From Acrocarpospora macrocephala (GTDB lineage Bacteria; Actinomycetota; Actinomycetes; Streptosporangiales; Streptosporangiaceae), in assembly GCF_009687865.1 (NCBI RefSeq), contig NZ_BLAE01000030.1:62001-126000 (forward strand): a stretch of 64,000 bases of DNA, written 5' to 3'. Positions 41,972-50,086 of the stretch are shown here, piece after piece. The notes beneath the pieces are model-generated. The model saw only the letters and a list, made by a program, of their open reading frames with translations. It was not told the origin of the DNA and did no database searches. Numbering within the stretch: the stretch's first letter is position 1; each line of letters starts with the position of its first letter. The position numbers were made by a program, and so were the translations under genes.

Positions 41972-43636
41972 AAAGTCGCCCTCGCAGCCCCACATCGCGC
42001 GGCCGTCGCCGCCGGGCGGCACGCGGTGGCCGCAGGCGGCAACGCGCTCGACGCCGCCCTCGCCGCCGCCACCGCCCTGACCGTCGTCTACCCGCACCAG
42101 TGCGCGCTCGGTGGCGACCTGGTGGCGCTGGTCCGCCGGCCAGGACCGGACGGCCCGGGGACGGCGGCCGGGTCGGCCGCCGGCTCGGGCCCCGGGTCGG
42201 CCATCGTCTCGGCCGTCGTGTCGGCCGGAGCCGCGCCCGCCGCCCTCACCCCGGCCGTCCTCCCCGGCCCCGCCATGCCGCGCCAGGGCCCGCACACCGT
42301 CACCGTCCCCGGTGTCGTCGCCGGCTGGCAGGCGCTGGCGGGCCTCGGCGCCCGGCTCCCCCTGAGCCATCCGCTCCGGTACGCCCAAGGGCTGGCCGAG
42401 CGGGGATCCACCGTCACGGCCGGGCTGCGGCGCGCGCTCGGCAGCCGGGCCGAGGCCGTGCTCGCCGATCCCGGCCTGCGCGCCCTCTTCGCCCCGGACG
42501 GCGACCTGCCGGCAACCGGCACACGGTTCACCCAGCCCGCCCTCGCCCGCACGCTCGCGCACCTCGCCGACGACCCGGCGAGCTTCTACCACGGCGAGAT
42601 CGCCGAACGCCTGGTCGCCGGGCTCCGCGCCGCCGGCGGCCTGCACACCGCGGCCGACTTCGCCGCCCACCACGCGGAGGTCGTCCCCGCACTCGCCACC
42701 CGGCTCGGCCAGGACACCTGGTGGGCCGCCCCGCCCCCGACTGCGGGCCCCCTCCTGCTCGGCGTGGCGGCCGCGGCCTCCGGCGACGCCGCCCGACCCG
42801 ACGCCGCCCGACCCGACGCCGCCCGACCCGACGCCGCCCTGTCCGACGCCGCCCTGTCCGACGCCGCCCTGCTCGACGCCTGCCTGCGGGCCGTCCAGGT
42901 ACGCGTCCGCCACCTCGGCGACCCGCGCACGGCACCGGTGGACATCCCGGCGATCCTGGCCCTCGACCTCCAGTCCCCGAACGGTCAGTCCCCGGACGCT
43001 CCCGGCCCGGCGGCCCCCTGGTCCGAGCCACCCGCCCGAGGGGACACCGTGGCGGTTTCCGCGAGCGACGACTCGGGGCTCTCGGTGGTGCTGATCCAGA
43101 GCGTCTTCCAGACCTTCGGCGCGGGCCTGCTCGAACCCGGGACCGGCATCGTCCTGCACAACCGCGGCGCGGCCTTCAGCCTCGACCCGGCCAGCCCGGC
43201 CCGGCTGACCCCCGGCTCCCGGCCGCCGCACACGCTCTGCCCGCTGATCGTCGACTCCCCTGCCGGGGTGCTCGCGATCGGCTGCCAGGGCGGGCGCGCC
43301 CAGCCGTGGATCCTGGCCCAGATCGCCCCCGTCCTGCTCGCCGACCCGGAACAGGATCCCGCCGATGTGCTCGCCCGGCCGCGCTGGGTCGTCGGCGACG
43401 TCGACCTCGGGCACGACCGCACCACCCTGGTCGCCGAACCCGGCCTCGCCGCCGTACTCGCCGCGGCGCGATCCAGGGACCTGCCGGTCGACGAACGCGC
43501 CGGCCCGGAAGACATCGCCGGGCACGTCCAGCTCACCCGCCGCCGGGTGGCGCCCGACGGCACGACCCGGCTCGACGCCGCGAGCGACCCCCGTGCCGAC
43601 GGCGCGGGCGAGCTGCTCGGGGAGGACCGCCGATGA
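41951..43636 (+). CDS. gamma-glutamyltransferase-like Ntn hydrolase
   Basis: 561-residue member of the gamma-glutamyltranspeptidase family, which hydrolyses or transfers gamma-glutamyl amides after self-cleavage. N-terminal ALAAPHRAAVAAGRHAVAAGGNALDAALAAA and GGDLVALV are family-typical. The small subunit would start at the Thr in ARGDTVAVSASDD (~360), with the later QGGRAQPWILAQ. The sequence is divergent: the TTHxSV motif is not conserved, and no signal peptide is seen, so a cytosolic role is likely. It could release the product of the gamma-glutamylamide ligase. Residues ~279-308 are a 15-bp tandem repeat. Confidence 0.78.
   Translation: MSTTIGSKVALAAPHRAAVAAGRHAVAAGGNALDAALAAATALTVVYPHQCALGGDLVALVRRPGPDGPGTAAGSAAGSGPGSAIVSAVVSAGAAPAALTPAVLPGPAMPRQGPHTVTVPGVVAGWQALAGLGARLPLSHPLRYAQGLAERGSTVTAGLRRALGSRAEAVLADPGLRALFAPDGDLPATGTRFTQPALARTLAHLADDPASFYHGEIAERLVAGLRAAGGLHTAADFAAHHAEVVPALATRLGQDTWWAAPPPTAGPLLLGVAAAASGDAARPDAARPDAARPDAALSDAALSDAALLDACLRAVQVRVRHLGDPRTAPVDIPAILALDLQSPNGQSPDAPGPAAPWSEPPARGDTVAVSASDDSGLSVVLIQSVFQTFGAGLLEPGTGIVLHNRGAAFSLDPASPARLTPGSRPPHTLCPLIVDSPAGVLAIGCQGGRAQPWILAQIAPVLLADPEQDPADVLARPRWVVGDVDLGHDRTTLVAEPGLAAVLAAARSRDLPVDERAGPEDIAGHVQLTRRRVAPDGTTRLDAASDPRADGAGELLGEDRR
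42785..42874 (+). repeat. six 15-bp tandem repeats within the gamma-glutamyltransferase-like gene
   Basis: Six in-frame units encode DAARP (three), DAALS (two) and DAALL. The copies are nearly identical at DNA level, so the array is probably recent and could vary in number among strains. It lies just before the presumed autoprocessing region. Confidence 0.85.
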
Positions 43637-43892
43637 CGGCCCAGCCGCCGGTGATCGTGGCCGGGCACCTAGTCACGACGGATCCCGCCCGGCCGGTCGC
43701 GCAGGCCATGGCCGTGGCGATCACCGGGCACGTCCAGCTCACCCGCCGCCTGGTGGCGCCCGACGGGACGACCCGGCTCGACGCCGCGAGCGGCCCCCGT
43801 GCCGACGGCGCGGGCGAGCTGCTCGGGGAGGACCGCCGATGACGGCCCAGCCGCCGGTGATCGTGGCCGGGCACCTAGTCACGACGGATCCC
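43514..43892 (+). repeat. 206-bp tandem duplication (173-bp copies with 33-bp unique spacer)
   Basis: Copy 1 (43514-43686) and copy 2 (43720-43892) differ at only four positions by eye. Each copy holds the last ~40 codons of the gamma-glutamyltransferase-like gene, the ATGA junction, and the first 18 codons of the amidohydrolase stub. The period of 206 bp (3n-1) preserves the ATGA restart in both copies. Confidence 0.9.
43633..43842 (+). pseudogene. amidohydrolase N-terminal stub fused to duplicated gamma-glutamyltransferase tail
   Basis: A 69-codon frame begins MTAQPPVIVAGHLVTTDPAR and continues PVAQAMAVA. This matches the N-terminus of the YtcJ-like enzyme at 34.4-36.0 kb (VVAGRIRTMDPARPLAEAM). 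It then runs into the duplicated C-terminal sequence of the gamma-glutamyltransferase-like protein (GHVQLTRR...GELLGEDRR) and stops. It is a product of the tandem duplication and not a plausible enzyme. Confidence 0.75.
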
Positions 43893-44033
43893 CTGTCCCC
43901 CGCGGCGTCCTGCGTGCGGGCCTGCTGGATCGCCGTCGGCCGCGGCCCCACCACCCTCCCCGCCGACGAGTTGCGTTCGGTACGCGTGCTCCGCACCTAC
44001 GTCGGCGGCTGGACCGTCTACCGGGAGTCATGA
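43839..44033 (+). pseudogene. amidohydrolase remnant retaining only both ends
   Basis: A 64-codon frame starts with the same MTAQPPVIVAGHLVTTDP and, after a short unrelated stretch, ends RSVRVLRTYVGGWTVYRES, close to the C-terminus of the intact YtcJ-like protein (IQVLRTVVGGQTVYAG). About 450 internal codons, including all metal sites, are missing. The original operon was probably gamma-glutamyltransferase, amidohydrolase, amidase. Confidence 0.78.
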
Positions 44034-44034
44034 C

Positions 44035-45474
44035 ATGACCACTTCCTCCGACGCGCTCCACCGCTGGCCGGCCCGCGCCCTCGCGGCGGCCATCAGGGAG
44101 CGGCGCGTCTCCGCCGTGGAGGTGATGCGCGCCCACCTCGACCGCATCGACCAGCTCAACGATTCACTCAACGCGATCGTCTCGCCGCTGCCACGGGGGA
44201 CGGCGCTGGCGATGGCCGAAGAGGCGGACCGCGCGGTCGCCCGTGGGGACGAGCTGGGCCCGCTGCACGGGCTGCCCACCGCGGTGAAGGACCTCGTCGA
44301 CGTGGCCGGCCTGCCGACCGTCCATGGCTCCGCCGTCCACGCGGACGCCCCGCCCGCGGAACACGACAGCGTCCTCGCCGAACGCCTCCGCGGCGCCGGG
44401 GCGCTCATCATCGGCAAGACCAACACCCCTGAGATGGGCCTCGGCACCCTGACCTTCAACCCGGTGTTCGGCATCACCCGCAACCCGTGGGACCTCACCC
44501 GGCACGCCGGGGGCAGCAGCGGCGGGGCCGCGGCGGCCGTGGCCAGCGGGATGCTGCCGATCGCGGACGGCTCCGACAGCGGCGGCAGCATCCGCTACCC
44601 GGCGGCGTTCTGCAACGTGGTCGGCCTGCGCCCGACCCCGGGGGCGGTGCCGAGCGGCCGTCCCGGCAACGCCTGGAGCCCGCACGGGGTGCTCGGCCCG
44701 ATGGCCCGCGACTCGGCCGACGCGGCCCTGCTGCTGAGCGGGATCGCGGGGCACGACCCCCGGTGGCCGCTGTCGTGGATCCAGGATCCGTACGGCCTGG
44801 CCCGGCTGGACGAGCTCGACCTGCGCGGGCTCCGGCTGGCCTGGAGCGCCGACGTCGGCGGTCTGCCGATCGACCCGGAGATCCGCGCCGCGCACGCGCG
44901 GGCCCGAGCCGCCCTCGAGTCCGCCGGCGCGGCCGTCGTGGACCGCGAACCGGACTTCTCCCACGCCGACCGGGCCTGGGAGACGATCGAGATGTTCGAG
45001 TTCTTCTCCTACGGCCACGAGCGGGTCGACGCGCTGTCCGAGGCCGGGAACTACCGCGAGGACTTCCTGCGCAACGTGGAGCAGGGCCGCGCGACCAGCG
45101 CGCGCGCTCTCGCCGAGGCGTTCGCCCGCCGTACCGACCTGTTCCGGGACACCGCCCGCCTGCTGGCGGACGTGGACGCGCTGGTGCTGCCCGCGACCCC
45201 GGTGCCCCCTCCCCCCGCGGAGCTGGAGTGGGTGCCCGAGATCGACGGGGTGCGCTTCGACCGCTACTTCCGCTGGCAGCTGGTCGCGAACCGGATCACG
45301 GCGACCGGCCATCCCGCCCTCGTCACCCCGGGCGGCTTCACCGAGGGAGGGCTGCCCGTGGGCCTCCAGGTGGTCGGCCCGTCGCGCGGCGACGCCCGGC
45401 TCCTGGCGATGGGCGCGGCTATCGAGACGGCGCTCGGCCTCGTCGGCAGGGCGCCGGCCGCTATTCCCGGCTGA
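44035..45474 (+). CDS. amidase (amidase-signature family)
   Basis: Ser-cisSer-Lys amidase of 479 residues. The Lys is in TAVKDLVDVAG (~84), the cis-Ser in HAGGSSGGAAAAVASGMLP (~160) and the nucleophile in ADGSDSGGSIRYPAAFCNVVGLRP (~185). It lacks any GatB/GatC neighbours, so a catabolic amide hydrolase is more likely than a tRNA amidotransferase. It starts 1 bp after the amidohydrolase remnant and is presumably transcribed from operator F. Confidence 0.9.
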   Translation: MTTSSDALHRWPARALAAAIRERRVSAVEVMRAHLDRIDQLNDSLNAIVSPLPRGTALAMAEEADRAVARGDELGPLHGLPTAVKDLVDVAGLPTVHGSAVHADAPPAEHDSVLAERLRGAGALIIGKTNTPEMGLGTLTFNPVFGITRNPWDLTRHAGGSSGGAAAAVASGMLPIADGSDSGGSIRYPAAFCNVVGLRPTPGAVPSGRPGNAWSPHGVLGPMARDSADAALLLSGIAGHDPRWPLSWIQDPYGLARLDELDLRGLRLAWSADVGGLPIDPEIRAAHARARAALESAGAAVVDREPDFSHADRAWETIEMFEFFSYGHERVDALSEAGNYREDFLRNVEQGRATSARALAEAFARRTDLFRDTARLLADVDALVLPATPVPPPPAELEWVPEIDGVRFDRYFRWQLVANRITATGHPALVTPGGFTEGGLPVGLQVVGPSRGDARLLAMGAAIETALGLVGRAPAAIPG

Positions 45475-45484
45475 ACCCGCGAAG

Positions 45485-46513
45485 TCAGCCGCCGAACAGC
45501 GCCCGCCGGGGATTGTCCACGGTGAACTTGCGGATCAGGCCGGGGTCGAGGCCGCGTGCCACGGCCAGCGGGAAGAAGTCGGTGAACAGGAAGGCGTAGC
45601 CGGGGCCGCCCTTGATGTGCAGGTGCGAGCGGGCGCAGACGTCCTGGGAGAGGAGGATCCGGTCCTCGTGTCCGGCGTCGACCAGCTGGAGCAGGTAGGA
45701 GATGCGCCGCTCCAGCTCCGGCATGACCAGGTGCCCGCCGATCCGGCAGGTCATCAGGCAGTCGTACTGGACGAAGACGCCCCGGCGGGCGAGTTCGAGC
45801 GAATAGCGGATGTGCTTGACCGTGTCGGCGTGCCCGATGACGATCCGCTCCGGCGGCACGCCCTCCTCGGTCAGGATGTCGAGCTGGGCCAGGCCGACGG
45901 GGTGGGTCGGCGCGTGCGTGCTGATCATGACGCCGGTCTCCCGCGCGGCCCGGCCCGCGGCGCGGAAGGAGCGCTCCTCGGCCGTGGTGACGTAGGCGTG
46001 GTCGGCGGCGATCTCGCCCAGGAAGCCCGCGCGCACCCCGGTGCCCGGGATCTCGTCGACGAGGTCGCGGATCAGGAAGTCCGCGAGCCGGTTGGTCGGG
46101 GTGCTCTCGAACCACTGTCTGTGCAGGTAGCTGTCGTGGTAGTGGCCGGTGCCGAGCACCACGGTGAGCCCGACGGTCTCGGCCATCGCCTTGGTGGCCA
46201 GCACGTTGGCGGGCGACCGCGAGCCGGTGACCGGGTCCTGGTGCGGGCTGATCGCCGGGCCGTCCTCCTCGCCCCAGAAGAGCGGCGCGGCGAGTTCGCT
46301 CAGCTCGCCGTTGGTGACGTCGAGGATGGTGGTCCCGCCGGCGTCGGCGTATCGGCGCAGTTCGGCTTCCTGCTCCTCCCAGACGTTGAGCAGGCCGTCC
46401 CTGGGGGCGGTCCGCAGCATGTTGATGAAGACGTGCTCGTGCGGCAGGGTCACGCCGAGTTCGGCGGGGGCGATCGGCCCCGTCACGCTGTTGACGCTGG
46501 TGAGCGCAGCCAT
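45485..46513 (-). CDS. phosphotriesterase-family metal hydrolase 2
   Basis: Barrel hydrolase of 342 residues related to the proteins at 33.4 and 50.1 kb. All ligands are present: HxH in LPHEHVF (~25), Glu in FLGEIAADH (~160), His in ISTHAPTHP (~193), His in VIGHADTV (~222) and Asp in LLSQDVCARS (~280). The ATG has GGAGG 6 bases upstream. It is convergent with the amidase and divergent from the RidA gene, with paired operator G between. Confidence 0.87.
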   Translation of the reverse strand: MAALTSVNSVTGPIAPAELGVTLPHEHVFINMLRTAPRDGLLNVWEEQEAELRRYADAGGTTILDVTNGELSELAAPLFWGEEDGPAISPHQDPVTGSRSPANVLATKAMAETVGLTVVLGTGHYHDSYLHRQWFESTPTNRLADFLIRDLVDEIPGTGVRAGFLGEIAADHAYVTTAEERSFRAAGRAARETGVMISTHAPTHPVGLAQLDILTEEGVPPERIVIGHADTVKHIRYSLELARRGVFVQYDCLMTCRIGGHLVMPELERRISYLLQLVDAGHEDRILLSQDVCARSHLHIKGGPGYAFLFTDFFPLAVARGLDPGLIRKFTVDNPRRALFGG

Positions 46514-46580
46514 GCGATACCTCCGGTCGGGCTGAGAATGGGGTGGCGCGGGGGCTTGGCTGCCAAAGAGTCCGAATTAT

Positions 46581-46607
46581 GGATTCCCAATCGCCAACTT
46601 GGGATCC
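46581..46607. promoter_or_regulatory. GntR-type paired operator G (phosphotriesterase 2 / RidA, divergent)
   Basis: TATGGATTCCCAAT (box 46581-46586) and TTGGGATCCAATAATA (box 46602-46607), 21 bp apart, in the gap between the divergent genes. Confidence 0.82.
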
Positions 46608-46643
46608 AATAATAGAGGTTCCGTCCACTTTCGGAGGAGTGCT

Positions 46644-47141
46644 GTGACCGATTCGACCCCAGAGCAGCGGGCGGCCGAGCTCGGGCTCGCCATCCCCGAC
46701 TACGCCGACCCGCCGTACGGCCGGCGCTACGGCAACGTGAAGGCGTTCCACCGGTCCGGGCGCCTGGTCCTGCTCGGCGGGATCACCGCGGAGTCACGGG
46801 ACGGCGAACGCCTCCATCCGGGCGTGCTCGGCGCCGACCTGACCGTCGAGCAGGGCTACGCCGCCGCCCGGCAGGCGGCCGTCAACTGCCTCGGCATGGT
46901 CAGGTACGCCATCGGCTCCCTGGACGAGGTGACCGCCATCCCCCGGGTCCAGGTGTTCGTCGCCGCCGTGCCGGAGTTCGAGGAGCACCACCTGGTCGCG
47001 GCCGGCATGTCCGATCTGTTCCTGGAGGTGTTCGGCCCCGAGATCGGCACGACCGCCCGTGCCACCATGGGCGTGACCGGCCTCTCCCGGCGCAACTCCG
47101 TCGAACTGTGGCCGACCTTCGAGAGCCGGGACGCGGTGTGA
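46644..47141 (+). CDS. RidA/YjgF-family protein
   Basis: 165-residue member of the Rid family, which hydrolyses reactive enamine/imine intermediates or acts in amine catabolism. It is longer than classic RidA (~130) at the N-terminus. Conserved elements are RSGRLVLLGGITAESRDG (~35-50), NCLGMVRYAIGSLDEVTAIPRVQVFV (~85-110) and an atypical C-terminal GVTGLSRRNSVELWPTFE, where canonical RidA has an RxxLP arginine-glutamate site. GTG 46644 is chosen for GGAGGA at proper spacing. Its placement beside amine oxidases fits imine detoxification. Confidence 0.85.
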   Translation: MTDSTPEQRAAELGLAIPDYADPPYGRRYGNVKAFHRSGRLVLLGGITAESRDGERLHPGVLGADLTVEQGYAAARQAAVNCLGMVRYAIGSLDEVTAIPRVQVFVAAVPEFEEHHLVAAGMSDLFLEVFGPEIGTTARATMGVTGLSRRNSVELWPTFESRDAV

Positions 47142-47186
47142 CGAGGCCGAGCTGTAACACGGCCGATACGCACGCCCAGTAGCTTC

Positions 47187-47213
47187 GGATCCGACATCCA
47201 TGTTTTTGGATCC
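47187..47213. promoter_or_regulatory. GntR-type paired operator H (PotBCA operon)
   Basis: TTCGGATCCGAC (box 47187-47192) and TTTGGATCCCCAATCAT (box 47208-47213), 21 bp apart, 34 bp before the leader-like ORF and permease genes. Confidence 0.82.
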
Positions 47214-47246
47214 CCAATCATCGTGACTCGCGAAGGAGAACGCGTA

Positions 47247-47297
47247 GTGACCCCACCCCGCAAGCGATCACACGCGACGCCCGGCGGGTCGCGGTGA
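47247..47297 (+). CDS. leader-like 16-residue ORF coupled to the permease gene
   Basis: A GTG codon with a strong AAGGAG RBS (47232-47237) opens a 16-codon basic peptide (MTPPRKRSHATPGGSR) whose stop overlaps the GTG start of the permease (GTGA). The permease has no good RBS of its own, so ribosomes probably arrive by coupling from this ORF. It may be only a translational entry device. Confidence 0.5.
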   Translation: MTPPRKRSHATPGGSR

Positions 47298-48181
47298 GCA
47301 CCACGACCGGCGAACTCGCTCCCCCGGAGCGTGCCGCCCCGGCAGACCGGCACGAACCGGGGCGTAACCGCGCGGAGGCCCGCTGGCTGCTCTGGCCGCC
47401 GCTGGCCTTCTTCGTGGTCGCCCTCGGGGTGCCGCTGGCCGCCCTGGTCATCCGGGCCCTCGACAACGAGACCGGGGACAACAGCTTCGCCGCCGCCCTG
47501 ACGATGCCCGTCTTCCTGGACTCGCTGGCCCGGACCGTGGTGATGGCGCTCGTCGTCACCGCGCTGACCGTCCTGCTCGGCACCGTCTACGCGACCGCCG
47601 TCGCCGTCTCACCGGGCTGGCTGAAGTTTCTGCTCGTCGCGGCGCTGCTGCTCTCGCTGTGGACCTCGATCATGGTCAGGACCTTCGGCTGGATGCTGCT
47701 CGAACTGCCGCGCGGCGCGATCTTCTGGCTCGGCGACCTGCTCGGGCTGATGGACGAGCCGCTCGGGGTCTACCAGACGGCCCTCGCCATGTATCCCGCG
47801 ATGGTCGCGGTGATGCTGCCGTTCGCCGTGCTCCCCATCGCCTCCGCCCTCGCCGCCATCGACCGCGAGCAGCTCAACGCCGCCGCGGTCTTCGGCTCAG
47901 GACCGCTGCTCACCTTCCGCGCCGTGATCCGCCCCGCCATCACCCCCGCGATGATCAGCGGCGGCGTCCTCGTCTTCGTCATGGCGCTCGGCTTCTACGT
48001 CACCCCGCTGCTGCTCGGCGGCCCTACCAACATGACCGTCTCGGGCATCATCTCCGGCCAGCTGCGCACCGCCGGCCGCCCCGACCTCGGCGCCGCGATG
48101 AGCATCCTGCTGGTCGGCGGCACCATCGCGATCTACCTGGTCGCCGACCGCCTGTTCAAGGTCAGCGAGAAGTGGGGCTGA
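47294..48181 (+). CDS. ABC transporter permease, PotB-like
   Basis: First inner-membrane subunit of the spermidine/putrescine-type importer, 295 residues, with six predicted TM segments. The EAA loop that contacts the ATPase reads QLNAAAVFGSGPLLTFRAVI (~195). It is translationally coupled to the short ORF before it and followed after 4 bp by the second permease. Its binding protein is most likely the PotD-like lipoprotein at 36.0 kb. Confidence 0.9.
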   Translation: MSTTTGELAPPERAAPADRHEPGRNRAEARWLLWPPLAFFVVALGVPLAALVIRALDNETGDNSFAAALTMPVFLDSLARTVVMALVVTALTVLLGTVYATAVAVSPGWLKFLLVAALLLSLWTSIMVRTFGWMLLELPRGAIFWLGDLLGLMDEPLGVYQTALAMYPAMVAVMLPFAVLPIASALAAIDREQLNAAAVFGSGPLLTFRAVIRPAITPAMISGGVLVFVMALGFYVTPLLLGGPTNMTVSGIISGQLRTAGRPDLGAAMSILLVGGTIAIYLVADRLFKVSEKWG

Positions 48182-48185
48182 CCCG

Positions 48186-49028
48186 ATGACCGACCGTTCG
48201 CTGCTCCGCGCCATCGGCTGGTACCGGGCGCCTGTCATCGCCGTCGGGCTGCTGGCGAGCCTGCTGTTCTTCGTCCCGTTCCTGGTGGTCGTCGCCACCT
48301 CGTGGACGTCCGGCTCGTTCATCCTCTTCCCGCCGACCGGGTTCTCCCTCCAGTGGTACGAGACGGTGCTCACCGACCGCCAGTGGCTGAACTCGTTCTG
48401 GCTGTCGATCGTGGTGGCGGTGATCGCCACGGCGGCCGCCGTGGTGCTCGGCACCCTCGGCGCGCTCGGCCTCACCCGGGTCCGCTCCCGCGCGCTCCAG
48501 CGGTGGGTGCGCACCCTGTTCATCGCGCCGATCGCGCTGCCCCCCATCGCGTACGCGGTCGGGCTCTGGTCGGTCGACCGGCAGCTGCCGTTCCTCGACG
48601 ACACCCTGGTCAGCCTGGTGCTCGGGGAGACCCTGCTCGCGGTGCCGTACGTGTTCGCGCTGGTGTCGAGCGCGCTCGCGGGCGGCGATCCGTCGCTGCG
48701 GCCGGCGGCGAGCACCCTCGGCGCGTCCTGGCCCATGATCCTCTGGCGGATCGAGCTGCCGCCGCTGCTGCCCAGCATCCTCGGCGGCACCCTGTTCGCC
48801 TTCACCGTCGTGTTCGACGAGGTCGTCCTCTCCGTGCTGCTCCTGCCCCCGGGCACCCAGACCCTGCCCCTGAAGATGTTCACGGCCTCCCAGGAGGCGT
48901 TCTCCCCCGAGCTCACCGCGGCCTCGACGATGGTCTCGCTGCTGGCCATCGTCGTCCTCGGCGGCGCCCAGCTCGTCTCCAACCGGCGCAACCGAGCCGC
49001 ACGGCTCCGGCGAAAGGCATCGGCATGA
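48186..49028 (+). CDS. ABC transporter permease, PotC-like
   Basis: Second permease, 280 residues, six TM segments. The EAA-type loop is RPAASTLGASWPMILWRIEL (~178). An Arg-rich tail ends the protein. It overlaps the ATPase gene by 4 bp (ATGA). Confidence 0.9.
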   Translation: MTDRSLLRAIGWYRAPVIAVGLLASLLFFVPFLVVVATSWTSGSFILFPPTGFSLQWYETVLTDRQWLNSFWLSIVVAVIATAAAVVLGTLGALGLTRVRSRALQRWVRTLFIAPIALPPIAYAVGLWSVDRQLPFLDDTLVSLVLGETLLAVPYVFALVSSALAGGDPSLRPAASTLGASWPMILWRIELPPLLPSILGGTLFAFTVVFDEVVLSVLLLPPGTQTLPLKMFTASQEAFSPELTAASTMVSLLAIVVLGGAQLVSNRRNRAARLRRKASA

Positions 49029-50086
49029 CCGTCGCGCTCTCCGTCCAGGACGTTCACGTCACCCTCGGCCAGAACCACGTGCTCAAAGGCGTCAGCCTCG
49101 ACGCCCGGCCCGGCGAGTTCGTCACCCTGCTCGGCGCGAGCGGCAGCGGCAAGTCGACGCTGCTCAACGTCATCGCCGGCCTGCAGGGCATCGACCGGGG
49201 CCACGTCGCGTTCGACGGGACCAACGTGGAGAAACGCCCGCCGCGCAAACGCGGCGTCGGAGTCGTCTTCCAGTCCTACGCGCTCTTCCCGCACATGACG
49301 GTCGGCGAGAACGTCGCCTTCCCGCTGCGCGCCGCCCGCCGCCCCGCCGCGGAACGGGCCAGGGTCGCCCGCGAGATGCTCGAACTGGTCCAGCTCGGCG
49401 AGCTGATCGACCGGCGGCCCGCCCAGCTCTCGGGCGGCCAGCGGCAGCGCGTCGCGCTGGCCCGCGCCCTCGCCGCCAGCCCCGGCATCCTCCTGCTCGA
49501 CGAGCCGATGGCCGCGCTCGACAAGCAGCTCCGCGAGCAGATGCAGGTGGAGGTGACCCGCATCCAGCGGCAGGTGGGCATCACCACGGTCTCGGTCACC
49601 CACGACCAGGCCGAGGCGATGACCATGTCGGACCGGGTGGCCGTGATGCGGGACGGCCGTTTCGTCCAGATCGACACGCCGGAGAACATCTACCGCAAAC
49701 CGGCCACCGAGTACGTCGCCCGCTTCGTCGGCGAGGCCAACCTGTTCCCCGCGCGCGGCGGCGAGCTACTCCCGGACGGCGTCACCGACGGCCGCACCGG
49801 CACCGCCGTCATCCGCCCCGAAGACCTGCGGGTCCTGACCGGCACGGAACCGGCCGGCGCGTGGTCGGTCTCCGGGGTGGTACGGCTGCTCAGCTTCCAG
49901 GGCTCGCGGTTCCGGCTCGAGGTCGAAAGCGACACCGGCCGGCGCGTCGTGTGCTCGCTGCCCCCGCAGACGGACGCCGCCACCCTCCTGGACGGCACCC
50001 GGGTCCGGCTCGGCTGCGCCCACCCCGACCGGGTGCACGTCATCGCCGCGACGGCGGACGACGCGCAGGAACTGGTCGTCGCGTGA
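49025..50086 (+). CDS. ABC transporter ATP-binding protein, PotA-like
   Basis: ATPase of the importer, 353 residues. Walker A GASGSGKST (~40), Q-loop VVFQSYALFPHM (~80), signature LSGGQRQRV (~138), Walker B ILLLDEPMAALD (~158) and H-loop SVTHDQAEA (~195) are intact. A C-terminal TOBE domain (~280-350) is present. It is coupled by a GTGA overlap to the third phosphotriesterase-family gene, so transport and that protein are co-expressed. Confidence 0.92.
   Translation: MTVALSVQDVHVTLGQNHVLKGVSLDARPGEFVTLLGASGSGKSTLLNVIAGLQGIDRGHVAFDGTNVEKRPPRKRGVGVVFQSYALFPHMTVGENVAFPLRAARRPAAERARVAREMLELVQLGELIDRRPAQLSGGQRQRVALARALAASPGILLLDEPMAALDKQLREQMQVEVTRIQRQVGITTVSVTHDQAEAMTMSDRVAVMRDGRFVQIDTPENIYRKPATEYVARFVGEANLFPARGGELLPDGVTDGRTGTAVIRPEDLRVLTGTEPAGAWSVSGVVRLLSFQGSRFRLEVESDTGRRVVCSLPPQTDAATLLDGTRVRLGCAHPDRVHVIAATADDAQELVVA

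Noticed and set aside
42100-43842. A 580-codon rightward frame over the transferase-like gene
   Set aside because: Its first 510 codons are a shifted shadow of the transferase-like gene; only the final 69 codons correspond to the stub described at 43633.
44775-44792. Two close GGATCC boxes inside the amidase gene
   Set aside because: The spacing is 11 bp, not 21, and they lie in ordinary coding sequence; GGATCC also occurs singly at several other coding positions.
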